Position numbers and translations under genes: made by a program. A stretch of DNA of 64,000 nucleotides from Mastigias papua (Eukaryota; Cnidaria; Scyphozoa; Rhizostomeae; Mastigiidae). Position 1 is the stretch's first letter. Each line of letters begins with the position of its first letter. The DNA lies in NCBI GenBank assembly GCA_964019165.1, contig OZ025281.1, forward strand, positions 1,626,001 through 1,690,000, read 5' to 3'. Under the pieces are notes generated by a model. It had not been told where the DNA came from and searched no databases. It was given only the letters and a program-made list of their open reading frames with translations. This document shows, piece by piece, positions 12,113-25,265 of this stretch.

Positions 12113-15100
12113 TCATGCTACAAAGAAGCGAGGAGAAGAAACGAAGATTCCAACGCAACCGAAAATCAACACGAGGAAGAAGATTATCGTCGATAATCGG
12201 TCAACGACTTGCACGGCTCGCCTCCACTCGGCTTTTGCATCTTCTTCCTTCTGCCCCTTGTCTATAACTGAAGCGATCTTTTGCATTCCTTCGACAATTT
12301 CCTCTTCGGCGCTGTTTAGAAGTGGTCGTGTAATCGCCTTGACCTCGTTATCATCTTCATGCTTCGTGTTGTGTTTCTGAAGAGCAATACTATCCGTAGT
12401 GCCATTCATTGTCGGATTTTCGATTCCACGATTCGTGCTCTGAAGGTCGATCGAGTTTCGCTTCGAGCAACAGCCATCGATGCAAACTAACCTTGCCAGA
12501 AACCCATTGATAACGATACGAACAAACTTCGGAACGTCGGTAACATCGCTACAGCTCTGGTGGAGAAATTTGATAACGATGCAACTCTCAATAAGTGCCA
12601 AAGCCGAGAGAACCAATACGATACTGAAGAAGTTACTAGCCAGAGGAACTGCATCACTCGTTGGTGGAATACTCTCGGAAATGAGAAGCAAAAACACCAT
12701 CATAGCCAGCAAGTTTGTTATGCCTAGGCCAATTCTCTCTCCGCTTTCGGGCGGCAAAAGGAAAGTAATTGAAGCCAAGACAGCGATTAAAATGCCAGGC
12801 CATATCAAGTTAAGAAGATAGAAACTTGTCCTTCGCACTATTATTACGTCATAATCTATAACAGGGTATGGCACCCCTGGGCAACAGGCGTAGTAGAACA
12901 CTTTACGCGTCGCAGGCGCGCTCTCTAAATTCCACTCGCCGCTTGGCACCAGGTTCATCGTGTCGGCCTTATCCCTGACCAATGACAGATTTGCCATGAG
13001 CCCATTGTAGGTCCAGAGACCGAATCGCATCGGGCAAACTTGTCTATCGAATGGGAAGTACTTTATGTCAACACTGCATTCAGTCTCCAGTATAAGTGGG
13101 CAGAACCACGAGCATGATCCAGCTGACGTCACAATTATGTTTGTTTGCATTGATGTGTCTAGAATGCCACGACCTCGGTTATCGGCACTATAAATCAATA
13201 CATGAAAGTTATTGAGAGAAAGGATGATTGACTGATCGACTGATCATGCGATCGAGTGAGCAGTAATTAAATCAGTGAATTAAATAGTTAATTACAAAGC
13301 AATGAGGAACATTCCCCTTATTGTCAAGCTTCACTTCTATTAATTCGTCCATTTCTTCATGCATCTACTTCTTTATAACTTCACTCATTCCTTAGCTCTT
13401 TGATTCATTCATCAATTAAGTTATTAATAAGATCATTTACTAATTCATCCATTCGTGTATTACATTATAGAGCAGAGGCTTTGCCGACATAAGTTGGGGT
13501 TAGAGCAACTCCTAAGGACCCCAAGCCATTGATGCACTAATAGGGCCCCTCAGAAGACTTCAAGGGACAGGTTTTTTCATTTAGTGATGCAAAAATGCAT
13601 TTACTAAGCCAATACCCTCCAGTTCACAGCACGCCACTTACACAATTTTTTTATATAAGAAACAAACTTTCTCCCTTCAGCCTGGATGCTTCTTAATATT
13701 TTGTCAATTCCAGCCTTAAATGTTTCTAAAGTGTTTCTTAAAATTCTTGAAATTTCCTATAGCAGCAAGGCAACTATGAGACGAAAATTAGAGTTTAAGT
13801 TGAAAACATTTGAGAGACGGATGTTGTTTGTATTTTGTTTCCAGTTCAACTAAAAATTTTCTCGCAAAAACAGACTTTTCAAGTTTCCTTGTGAAACTCA
13901 GCCTGCCTGTGTTTCTTAATTGTTTCTTAATTTTTGCCTGACTTGAGCCTCATGTTTCTTATATACTTGTTTCTTATAAAAACGTGTATCCTTTCTTTTC
14001 TACCTTATTGATAGTAGCCCATATTCGTTATTTTGCTTAATGCATGATTTATACGTGTGACACTAAGAGTGTTATACTCTTTCAACGCACTACACATGGG
14101 GACACAACATCGGTGCATTAGATACATACGTATGCATGTTGTGTACCTATGATATGTACCTATGTTTAGTGTGTTGAAATAGTATAGCACTTCTAGTGTC
14201 ACGTATAAACCATGCATTATTCATACTCTCTTCTTGCCTCTGCAACAACTCTGTGTTCATGTCATTTTGCTTAGATTTAGGGAAACTTATAGGCTTGTAA
14301 AGTTACCAAACAAAATATTCTTAAGTGCCCTAGCCATTCTGTTGTTCTACTGCTGTAAAGTGAGCTTACATCTGTAAGGCCATTGTTGTAGCTACAATCT
14401 TCTAGTCTTGAAACGAGGCACATACAAACGTAGATGCAACGAAGTTATATGCAGATTTCAAAGTGTTCGTATGAACGGTAGCACTTACCTGTTATACAAC
14501 ACTATATCAGGTGTCCAGATCTCACTTGGCAAAAAGTTCGCTGATTTTATGTTGCTGTAATTTTTCGGATCCCAAATGAGGTGTTCATCTGTCCAGTACT
14601 AAATTAAGAGTGTAATCGTTAACCAATAGATAGAATGCAGTCTTGTGAACTGGGACCCTGAAGAAGGCCCTGTTCGAAGAAGGCCTAGTATCCACAGTGT
14701 GTTACAAAGACACTGGCTGCTGGCTGTCAGTTATAAACAATGATAAAAATTATGATACTTTCATTTATTTTAGGACGGTAGCCCATTCAGGGTTGTCTAT
14801 TTGTAATCTAACACAATTCATTGTTATTAAGTCGGTATAATTTTTCTTACATTAGTCTTAAAACAGTTTCGTAACGTTAGTGTTGTACTGTGATATGAGA
14901 AATGTGCATAAAATAGGCTGCAGGATGTATTGAAATAGTTGAACAAATAGAAGAAGTCAAATTAATGCGATGCGTTTAAGATAAAGAGTTAGACAAATAC
15001 AATATATAAACTAACATCGTTAGAAAGTATCATTACAGAATATGAAATAACTCCAGCTTTCTTTACGAAATAGAAGTGGTTTGTATATAAACATGTAAAT

Positions 15101-18100
15101 AATAAAGGGCAAAGATGGAAAATAAATAGAATGAAAAGAGAAAAATGCTTTATAAGGAGAGAGCGAGAGAGTAAAAGAGCTAAATATAAAGGGATTTTTT
15201 CCTGAATGAAGATGATAGATTCAAGGAGGTTCACTGTGATTGGCTAGTGAAAAATAAAACCAATGACATGATTGTAGCGATAACTTACAATTCTGATCCA
15301 AACACTTGTTGTCAAAACTTGATTTTTCTCTTCCTACGAAAGAAAATAGGAAGACAGAAATTAGGCAGATAGAAGCACCCTTCACAGTGAAGAATAGTAT
15401 CTCGAGCTTAGCATATCAATAAATCAACAGAAGCGAGAAATGTGAAAGGTTTATCCATAACAGTTCTGGCTTTCGTATCAGAAATCTAGCCTTGAAAAGT
15501 ACGAAAAGAAGCGATGACTTATGATATTATTGACATACCAGATCGACAACAGCTCGCAAGGCAACATCGAATTTTACTTGAACTGGCTTGGAATAGTTCT
15601 TTGCTGGCCTCACAGTTTTAATGTAATCTTTCATGAGCAGTTTCTTGAGATCGACCTCACTCTGAGTTGCTGTGGACCAAAAACAAGGATCATCACCATC
15701 GAAAAGTAAACAGTACCATTAAAATTTTTGCCGTTGAATAGGTCAGCCCATAGCAGTGTGGATAGTGAAGTTGCTTATCTCTTTTTTTGCCATTGATGCT
15801 TCAAAACGAGATATACTGAAAGCTAAAACATATCTGTGTAGTGCAATGCGAGCATATTTATTGAAAAAGGCAATCACCATTGAAATACCCCCAAAAACTT
15901 TGTATGATGACAAGTTTTCAGAATGTAAAATATATACATCTGATCATTACATTGAAGATAAAATCTTTTTGTACTATTCGATTATGCAGACCTTTTTTGA
16001 AGTAATAGAGGATGTTTTTAAACGAACAGGTACTTGGAACTTTTTCAAGACTACTTCATTTACAGATAGATATGTTTTCGGAACTTTCAGGAATTCAATT
16101 CATTGTGAGCCCAACAATGGAGCTGTTGCTCCTATCCACGGCATCTTCATTCATCTTTTGGCACATTTTACAATATCTTCTAGGCCCTAGACCACAAGCA
16201 TAGTCATTACGACGGTTTCTGGATGTTTAGTCTGTTAAGGTAGGAAGGTTTCTAAAAGCAGGCCTATTGGTTTGCTTCAACAAACAGGTTCCATCAGACC
16301 AGAAAATAAACGACATTCAGACGGATAATGCGATTGTAGACAGTAGAATTTAGAGAATCCCCTATCTCACCAGGAGTATTAAATAGCGACTGTTATGGCA
16401 AAGAACAGCTATCTCTTCGAACCACTTATCAGACAATTAGCTTTGTTCTCGTTTGCATCAAGCTCACATTAAAACATTGCTTCCTGCTGATTGTAGAAAG
16501 GTTTCATCTGAGTCTTAACGTTTTCCGTCCATTTTCTAAACATACTGGTAAACAAATAGACATATTAATGCACAGAATATGAATGTTATTCATAATTAGG
16601 ATTTTCGTGCTTTGAATACTCGCCTAATGTGCTTAAAAGCGGGGGTATCACCATCCATTTATTTATAATGCTCCTGAATGAACATAACTCCTACAGAGAA
16701 GATCTCCTATTGATAACCTTCTAAAATGTAATCAGCCGCAAGAATGGAATGGCCTAGTCATCAACTTACTTATTTTTGCTTCAAATCTTCATAGGTCGTT
16801 CAGTAAACACCCGCAGATAAGATCCTTAATTTATTAAGTACTGACAGCTTGAAATTACATATTTTGATTTCATTTGCTTAGAAGCTTTTCAGTCTGGTAT
16901 TCTAACTACAATCTTATAAATGTTTTCAGTCTATATCAATTGGGAGATGAGTTCAATTTGTTTGCAAATCAAGTCCTTTCACGTGTGCTGTATAAGCATT
17001 ACATACATAGCTGTGATTGGCAGGATCGACAGGGATAACATTAGTATATGAGAAATCTTGATTTTAAAGTGAAAGAAGCGAAGAAAAGCATTCATAAAAT
17101 GCAAAAAATTGTAGCTAGCATAACAGCAAAACTCTGCAAAGCATTTTAAGCATTTAGATTCTCAATAGTTCTGGATTATTTTTCTTGGTTTTGCTTTAAT
17201 CTTATATTGCTGATTCGAGGCTTGCTGTTGCATTTGTTAATCAATCATTTCTCGTATTCTTAGCACAATTGTCTTATTTATTGTATACAAATGCTAATTT
17301 CAAATGAATCATATATATCAAAGTTATTTATTTGCTTACCTACATAATTGCTTGTTTCTTTAAGAGTGTCTTAGAAAGCCTACTATAATTTTACACACTT
17401 TTCGGTAGGAAAGCTCGCTTGGAATGAAAAAGATAACCGACTCGTCGACAAATTCTTGTTGGCAAACTGAGACCTTGTTTGAGATACTGAACTGCAAAGC
17501 GATATCAAGCATATGAGACAAAGGATATAAGTATACATGGGGCAGAAATTACTGAAGAAAAATACTAAATTCACGGTCTCGGATGCCATTTGCATTCTAG
17601 GTTTAAATTTGGAACAGAAAAACGGCTTGAATGTTGTCTTCAATGTCTGTTGCAACGAAAGTCTTAATCATGGTCTAGTTCTCCACAGATATGGAATATT
17701 CTCTCAGCTAGATGAAAAGCCAGCTGATTTACGTGATAGTAGTAAAGCATCTCAAGGCTCTCTTTTCTGATGCAAGATCTATGGACCTGAGTTTAGTGAT
17801 ACATCCTCAGTTCTAGGGAAAGTGGGAACGTTCGATCGTGACTTTTGCACCTGTTCATTGGATGTCTTGCGGGAAAGAAGAAAATTAACTTCATTGTTGA
17901 CTTTGTCTTGATAGTTACTGGCTACTTAAACTTCCAAATGACATATAATGCATCATAAAGCTGTTTAATTAAATCAATGGCAACACTTGTTCAGGTTGTT
18001 CAAGGGCTCAATTAGCGCTCTTGTGTTTGCGTGGCATCTCATTAATTAACAGTGCAAAGTTCCTGCAGCGAACGAAATTAATGGCAGCTAGGAAACAGCT

Positions 18101-21100
18101 AGATTTTTCAAAGAATGCTATCGTTATTTGCTAGTACTATAGCTGTTATTGTTTGTTTATCTTAGGTGATGTATGGTCTTGTAATATTGGCTCCGAAAAT
18201 TGAAGTTAGCAGGTCATAAGTTGTAGTAACAAAATACGATTTATTACTCAACAAAGAACTTTAATATCCGTGTGGTTGTATGCTTCCAGCAAAACATTGA
18301 TCGTTCGTTTAACCAATAGCGAGCTTACCTACTTAGGTTTTGAACTAAAACAGGCCGATGCATCGAGGCTTGGCCCTCAAGAATTTCCCGTGAATGTCCA
18401 TTAGTGTGATAGAAGAGGAGAACGGTACACGTTTTTCGTGAGAAAGTAATGCTCAACAGCTCAAATGTTAGGAAAGTCCAGCACTGGATTTCTGAGACGT
18501 TAGACAGTTGATAAATCATATACCTTAAAAATCCCAATATTCACGAAGGACAGTCATCTCTTGTACTTAATTTTTATAGGTATCTTGTGTTTATCTATAT
18601 ATATTGATAGTTTTATGTTCGTGTCGTGATAATCTGTCTATGTAACACTTCAGTGTTGCACAAACTCCAACGATCTTAAGAAGGTACTAGTGTCGAAATC
18701 ATGAAAAAGCTAAGAAGATTTTAATGCTGGGCCTAAAAAGTTTTCTTATAAAAATGACGTGTAATCCTTAGAGTCTGCGGCAGTTGGGTCAGACTTATCT
18801 ATTCTATTGAATGTGCATCATAAAATTTTATGACAATCCTGTTGGTTTGGTACCTTTTTGAGGAATCGACAAAGAAGATCGTTTCTCGTCCATTTTCTAA
18901 TTGTTGGAAACTCTATGTAGATAGAAAATGTAGACAATATTGTGAAAGGCTGGGTACGTGTTTTTTGGAATCAAAGTAACAGCGTCACTTCAACATGTCT
19001 CCATTCCTGTAGCCCTTGTTGAGACTCGCCGTATCAACAGAAAGCATCGATTGAGAATCATCTTTCGCAGTTTCCACTGATGCGAAGAATTGGCCCGAAT
19101 TCCCATACACCTGGGATTGCTTTCCATGCCAAAATGCAAATTGAAGGTGCCAAATCGTGATGCTTTTCATCACCTGGCTTTGCCAGCGTGCAAACCTAAG
19201 GCCTAAGGTATACTGAAATATTCGTAACTTGTCCCCAAGGATTGGGAAAAGTTTGCATAACAACTCAAAGAGCCCCTAGTTGTTTAACTTTTTGTAGAAT
19301 ATGCTGCAACTAGGTTTTTGTGTCTTTTGTGGGTTTTCTGTTGCAAAATAATATTTGTATAGATGAAACTGTAATCATATCATCTTTGAAATAGGAAAAG
19401 TTCTGGCCTGAAGAACTAATGTTTTGTTCAATACATTGGCTTTGGTTGGTTGTTTGATTGAAAAGTTACAAACAAGTCGTAAGGTATGTAAATCGCATTG
19501 TAACGTTGAATGACCCATATTTAAGACTATTTTATTCCTATTTCTGTTGCATTGATGCTATGGCCTTGCAAAGCTACTTTGTGGTTACGTGTTCTGTATG
19601 TTTATAGTGAACTGATACTGCGGGATAATCTCACAAAACGCGCGAGGCACTTGAAGCTGAATGTAAGCCATGTTAGTTAGCAGACTAAGTGCCGTTATAA
19701 TGACTTGCATCTTTGTGTATGGCATAATTAAGTTGATTGGGATTTCAGGTAACCGGCTTACATCAATGTTGCACCCATTGCTAGCAGACCATAGTCGCAG
19801 TGTCTGCAAGATCACAGTGCAGAAGGAACAACAGACTTGAGTCAACTCGTAGGGTAGACTGATTTATTTGCTGGCAATTTGCCTTTCATAGAAAAAAGAT
19901 CTAATACCAAAGCTTTCATCTGTTGTGATGGTGCTGTACGACCTGAACGTAACCTCTGTATATACATCGCATAATTTTTGCTCTACTGTCTTCACTTTCT
20001 AACGTGGTAAGCTAAGACAAGTCAGTAATATAAGCCGATCCAACATTCTAAATTTTGTCAACCTTCGTATATCACTATCCCAGTGATAGAAGTTCCTCCT
20101 CGAATCAATTCAACTACTCAGTTTGTAGACCCAATAACCACAGATTTACAGACAATTTTCAGTTTCTGTATCATAGAGGCCTTTATTTGGCATCTACACC
20201 TTTTTGTAAGAATATAGTCTACAAGAATATTAAGGCTTAAAATCCGTTAAATCTAAAAATCATATTCTTCATATAAGAATAATGCAAGATTCAAGCTTCA
20301 TCATGGCTTAGATTTGTTTGCTTGTTTCAGTTGTCTATAGAAAACAAAGCAAGTTTGAGCTTTGCTTGTCAGGTCTGTGAGTCATTGCTCTTTAATGCTA
20401 CTCAACAACTCCTTGTGTTGCTTAACAGTTACGCATTTTTCGTAACAGTTACGCATTTTCGTAACAGTTACGCATTTTTCGTATAGTCTGTACGAGTATT
20501 AGTGCTCAAATTCACCAACATTTTAGAATAATTCAAAAATATTCTTAGACTCAAAATAAACAATCTAAGAATATTGGGGCTCAACGAAAAATTAGGTATT
20601 CTTGTAAAAATAGTGTACTCAATCTTGTGAGTGGCAAAGATGTTATTATGAAGGATGTAGCTAAAGCTTGCCTAATAGGCGCGTAGAAAAATTTTGTAAG
20701 GGAAATGATAGAAAAAGAACGAATATCTGAAGGAGTGATAAGAAAAAGAAAGGACAAGTAAAGATATGATATATTATATTTGTTCCTTAGACTTGTGAAA
20801 AGGAGTGTAGAAGGAGAGATTTATGAGAACAAACTGGATTGAGGATAATCGATTGCTTTGACACCAAACGTAGCAGGCTGGCTTGTTGACGGTGCTGGGA
20901 ATTGTGTCAATAGGCTGGTTGTCTTTGGGTTATCCGAGGGTATAAAGATCAAAAAAGTCACAATCATCTTTGCAAAATCTGTGGTAATGATAATAAGAAT
21001 GATTAGGCTGAAAGGATATAAGCTATCTCCGTTGTCTTTTGAGACAATTCCTGTTGGCTTAACGCAAGCCGTCCTATATGTACGAAAGACATGATCAGAA

Positions 21101-22195
21101 TGGCAAATGTCTTGGCAATATTGCTCTTCACTTCACACATTCGCAAGGAAGCAAAAACATGAATATAACAATTATGGGATTTAGGGAAAATCTTGGCAGA
21201 GGAGACATTCAGTGGTTGTACTATAGCATAGATTTGGTCTGCAGAAATCGTCCGAGACATTTTTATTGATCATAGAGAAACTGTTTATGAAAAGCCTGAT
21301 TGAAAAATTTTAGAAATTTCAGAAATGAGTTTCAAAGTTGTTTGTGAAAATAGATTCTTGTCGATTGGGTACCAAATGCAATTTTGAAAATGGAAAAGTC
21401 GCTGGTATGAGTTCATAAGACCTTTCAGGTATTAGTAATATTCATTGTGTGTTTGCAACAAAATTCTATATCAGCTTGATCCGTTTTGCCATATAAACCT
21501 CTGTCTACATAGAAAGCAATGATTCATTGGTCCTGATGAAATATCATATCTTTTGATTGTTCCATTCTTCAAAGAGATACCATTCCGTGTTGTTTAAAGA
21601 ACTTCTGTCACCAACGTTGTAAGGTCGTGGGTCAGTCAACGTATGTGACAAACTTAGTTGTCACTTACCGATAACTAGTACAGCTATACAATATAATTGT
21701 TAGTTGTGAAACAAGTTGCTTACATAATATATGTATTTAGAATTTCAAACGGATTTAAAGTAATTCTTGATCGCTTTTGCCGCTTGAGTGCCTGGTGAAA
21801 AAGTCTACCTGATATTTTCATCCTTGGCGTCACTTTCTCTTCCTTGTGCTGGTAGCTTTAACACACTGCTTTGTCATGGCAACGGAAAAAGCGCAAAGTG
21901 GTGTATTGCTCTCTTTTCTTGACCAAGGAGTTACTTTTTCGATTTTATGTGGTGAACAGGCAGTACCTTACTTTGCCCATCCCCCACCCGCTTGCATCGC
22001 TACATATACGTGAGTCAGTAAATATAAGCCATTGGTCAATTCAACTGTGCTGATCAACTATTAGCAAAATTTTAATAATGAATCTTGTTTATATATTCTA
22101 TCTATGAATATGCTCTTACCAGTCACGAGTGTTAATGCCGTGGATGCAGCTGCCAACACAACAAGCCATGATGGCAAATGAGCCATGTTCACCAT
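12113..22195 (-). CDS. Nicotinic acetylcholine receptor-like subunit A (alpha-type Cys-loop channel, 5 exons)
   Basis: Exons: 22195-22120 (signal peptide), 15669-15539, 15333-15289, 14598-14489 and 13187-12113; 1437 nt, 478 residues. Exon 1 encodes a hydrophobic signal sequence ([17 protein letters not shown]) and its phase-1 GTAAGA donor joins exon 2 in frame. Visible: loop [15 protein letters not shown], loop [13 protein letters not shown], Cys-loop C158-x13-C172, loop B Trp179, and vicinal Cys222-Cys223 in [11 protein letters not shown]1-M3 lie at about 241-325, M4 at about 449-472, with a long M3-M4 cytoplasmic loop. M2 starts with GER and Glu271 at -1', the signature of cation selectivity. 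Family role: a subunit of a pentameric ligand-gated cation channel in the plasma membrane. The vicinal cysteines mark an alpha-type subunit, but acetylcholine as ligand is inferred. The assignment of exon 1 across a 6.45-kb intron rests on phase, strand and the parallel with gene B. Confidence 0.9.
13640..13995 (+). repeat. Long copy of a dispersed repeat family
   Basis: In receptor gene A intron 4. About 330 nt can be matched by eye to the reverse complement of 43285-43600. Shared blocks in the same order include CCTTCAGCCTGGATG, TTAATATTTTGTCAA, AAAACAGACTTTTCAAG, GAAACTCAGCCTG and TGTTTCTTAATTG. The right end carries TTTCTTATAAAAACGTGTAT, also seen near 7310, 11110 and 18700. Non-coding. 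Confidence 0.6.
14038..14221. mobile_element. Palindromic MITE / foldback element
   Basis: The two ends are imperfect inverted repeats of about 55 nt. The left arm starts TAATGCATGATTTATACGTG; the right arm, reverse-complemented, starts TAATGCATGGTTTATACGTG. Both continue through ACACTA, GTTATACT or GCTATACT, TTTCAAC and CACTA. An inner pair (ACACAACAT / ATGTTGTGT) extends the fold, so nearly the whole 184 nt is one hairpin with a small centre. It has no coding capacity and lies in receptor gene A intron 4. Flanking TA or TTA could be the target duplication. The superfamily is not determined. Confidence 0.7.
20422..20482. repeat. Three tandem copies of a 20-nt unit
   Basis: Units of TAACAGTTACGCATTTTTCG, the middle one a base shorter. 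In receptor gene A intron 1. No function seen. Confidence 0.9.
20538..20575. repeat. Perfect 12-bp hairpin
   Basis: AATATTCTTAGA and TCTAAGAATATT flank a 14-nt AT-rich loop. It lies 60 nt past the 20-nt tandem repeat. No terminator role is expected in this context. Confidence 0.7.
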
Positions 22196-22936
22196 CAGAT
22201 GACAAAACTGCAGCGTTCTCCGCGCTTCTCTAGAGTTGGAATTCACCTCTAGCCTTCTGTATAAGCTTTGTTCGATGAGCTGTGATGGACTACGGAATTT
22301 GGACACGCAGTTAAATTAAGCGATAAGATTGTAGAGAATAACATTGATTCAACGAGTGTTTCGAGCTGAACAAAGGAAGACAATACAGTTGACAGTGTCC
22401 TGGCTACTTCATGTTGCCGGCATTGATTTTGTAGAAGTTATCGTGTAGACAGGTCTTTCTTCATTTTGAAAAGATCAGCTTCAGTGCTGGGACCCCCGTG
22501 AAAGTTGCTCGGAATGGTGTATGAATGAAGGCGATTGCGAAAGCGATAAAAAGGTTAAGGAAAATAATAAAGGAACCAGAGGGGGGAGACTTCATGCTAG
22601 AGCTATTGCAAAAAACGGTTTGTAAATTTGACATCAAGGTTTTGTAAACATAGCAACACAAAATAGAGAATATACATGTTGAACGTTTGACTTTTTAGCG
22701 AACCTGGCTTTGCTCATTCCAACAATTACTGCGAAATCAAAAGGCAAAAAGGCATCTGAAGGCACTGCTTTCGTGAAATTCTTTCCTTTTGCAGCAAAAA
22801 AGACAATATGTTCGTTTACCTAATCGACGTTTCCTCCTTGGCATGTCCTTGGAAGTAAATATCTAGATCCCCTTATAGATCTTCCAACATGTTGAGAATA
22901 ATTCCTAGCGTTACAAACTGTTGCTAAATCTGACGA

Positions 22937-23047
22937 AGAATTTTAGGTTCAAATTGATGGACAAGTTTAAAAATGGTGCAGAATTTTATGTTCAAATTGA
23001 TGGTCAAGTCAGAAAATGGTGCAGAATTTTAAGTTCAAATTGATGGT
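22937..23047. repeat. 43-nt tandem repeat, about 2.6 copies
   Basis: Units begin at 22937, 22980 and 23023 with AGAATTTTA(G/T/A)GTTCAAATTG and differ by a few substitutions. The third unit is truncated after GATGGTCGA. About 740 nt upstream of the receptor gene A start codon. Confidence 0.95.
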
Positions 23048-24654
23048 CGATTTTTATGTGGGAAAGAATGCCGATGGGTGTGCCATGCTATTACATGTAT
23101 TTGTTTTGAAGCCTACAATCACTGCAAAAAGTCCATCGAACACCCATTGAATAATGCAGTTTAATTGACAATAGTTAATTCCCGATCAAATTTGACGGCT
23201 AGTAACCCCCCCCCCCTTAATGTTGAGGCAAGAGCATAGTTGCTGGAGTGTTATATGAGAGCAAATTGACGTGTCTGCTGCGAGTATTTCCTGATTAATT
23301 TAACATTGTTCTGAGGGGTTATTGGGGAGTTTGCTCTATGAGTCAAAAAATAACGTATGTTCCCATGGGTATCTTAACTAAATTATCCACAATTAAGAGC
23401 GAATTCCGTCTCGTGGGGACTGTCTAAATGACGGAGCTAACATCATGGAACTGTTTGCTGATTGCCTGGGAAACTTGTTACGTATATATTGCGTAGTTGT
23501 CGTGTACATGTCGCGTAGTTGTCATGTAGATGTCGCGTAGAAACAAATGGAAACACATCTTAGCAACAGAAGATTTCGCTAGAAATACCGAAATCAGTGA
23601 TTTCTATGGACACTTCTCGCTACTTCTATCTGTTATTTGACTAGTTGCTAAGATGTTATCTAAGATAACGATATACATCATCTATAATAATAAGATTTTC
23701 CCAATAAAGAGACAACTTTTGATCCACCGTGGGAAAAACATGAATGAATTGGACACTGCAAACTATAATACGTTAGGGTACAAATGATCTGGGAATCGAT
23801 TAGACGTCTCTTTTGCTACTCTTTCGCTTCATGCTAAATTATTTCTTCGTCTAGGTTTGACGTGTATGAAAGTTCTCCCAAGCAAAATATTCCCAAGGTC
23901 TTAGGCCGTACAGCCATGTCGCTATCCAGAACGAAGGGTCATTCTTTGGACTCGGAATGATATTCGAAGAACGTTTTAATTGGCCAATACAATAAAGGAT
24001 ATCTCAAACTTCAGAGCCAAAACAACCTGGACATGTATATTGATCAAGGAATTAAGACTTAAAAATAAACCCAATGAATATCTTTGTCTTCAGCGTAATT
24101 TCATTTGCATCAATGTAATGCGATCAAACCTTTCTGCGGTAAGAACATCACAGTTTTTGATTGAGAGCGAATGCGCTAGTATGGACACTGAACATTAACT
24201 AACTCAATGTATCTGGCATGGCTTGTTAAATATTGACGTTACTAGGACATAGGAAGCCGTTATAGCATTAAATTTGGTCAAAGGTAGTTTAGACCTAATA
24301 CCCGTACGTGACCGATGTTTTATAGCCAGACCTATATTAAGTTTTGTGTGGATTGCGTTTTGTTGTTGGCATTATGAATGCAATGTTTTCACAGCAATCC
24401 CATATATTTTAACCTTCTGTCAAGTTTTGCCATGTTCCCTGTCAAAATATACGTAGGTGAGCATGTACTGCATTCATTCAGGCAGAGACAGTATGAAGTA
24501 CTTTTCTTCTTCTTTGTCTTGAAGATTATTTTGATATTGAACAACCTTGTTATGGAATATAATATCTCATAAGTATTTTGTAATATTTTAGTTTGAATGA
24601 ATGTGGAATAACAGAGAGATACAACAAGTTTAATATCAATCTCAAGTTTCAATG

Positions 24655-24897
24655 AAAAGGGGGAGAATTTTACGTCGAAAACGTTTGTGGGACACGCCCT
24701 TCAAAATCTCGCAAATACAAGTAAACCCCCTAATTTTCCTCTAATATTTCACTTGCATTAGCTATGTTCAATAGTATGGTATTTTAATTCCCCCCTCCCC
24801 ATTAATTTAATGACATTATTTGGAAAAATCCCGTAGACCATGTTTTAGAAAAGTGGGGGGCTCGGACCCTCATTCCCCCTTACGTACGCCACTGGTG
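24655..24897. mobile_element. Possible non-autonomous transposon remnant
   Basis: A G-run start (GGGGGAGAATTTTACG) and a C/G-rich end (CCCCCTTACGTACGCCACTGG) bracket an AT-rich body. The reverse complement of the end, CCAGTGGCGTACGTAAGGGGG, resembles ends seen around 31005-31312. No transposase, target duplication or clear inverted repeat was established. Confidence 0.3.
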
Positions 24898-25178
24898 TCC
24901 TGTATTCTGTTTCTAAAAGATGAAGCAACCATGTAATTATGATTTGAACTTCATTCCTCGATCCCTCTGACTACTTATAGGACAAACTCAACAACAAATA
25001 CGACAATCTCCATAAAAATTGAGATTCAAAAAAATTCGTACGTATGGACCTTTGAATGGGGGGGGGGGGGGGGAGTGTAATAGGAGAGATTTACCGACAG
25101 ACCTGAACAAGGCACCAAATTAACTACAAGCCAGTGACAAACCAAAACATTACAGACAGCTTCTGCAAAAGGTGGGGA

Positions 25179-25265
25179 TCAGATGTGTGGCACCTTCACA
25201 GCCTTTACTTCAGCACGACCCTGCCTGCCACTGATAGCTTCCAATGAGAGTGAGGTCATCTGGTT
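25179..25265 (-). other. Unassigned exon-like stretch
   Basis: After a good acceptor (CTCCTTTCTGCAG) the minus strand stays open for 28 codons to a TGA and encodes EAISGRQGRAEVKAVKVPHI at its C-terminus. Its composition is less AT-rich than its surroundings. A second acceptor-led open stretch ends at 25439 on the same strand, but I could not join the two in frame. The product is not recognised; chance is possible. Confidence 0.25.

Noticed and set aside
12480..12821. 113-codon plus frame over the receptor A exon
   Set aside because: Antisense shadow of the receptor coding exon; the same holds for the plus frames at 33151-34197.
20858..21260. Overlapping hydrophobic frames on the minus strand that look vaguely like channel or GPCR helices
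   Set aside because: Frames are broken, have no splice support and no conserved signature; they fall inside receptor A intron 1.
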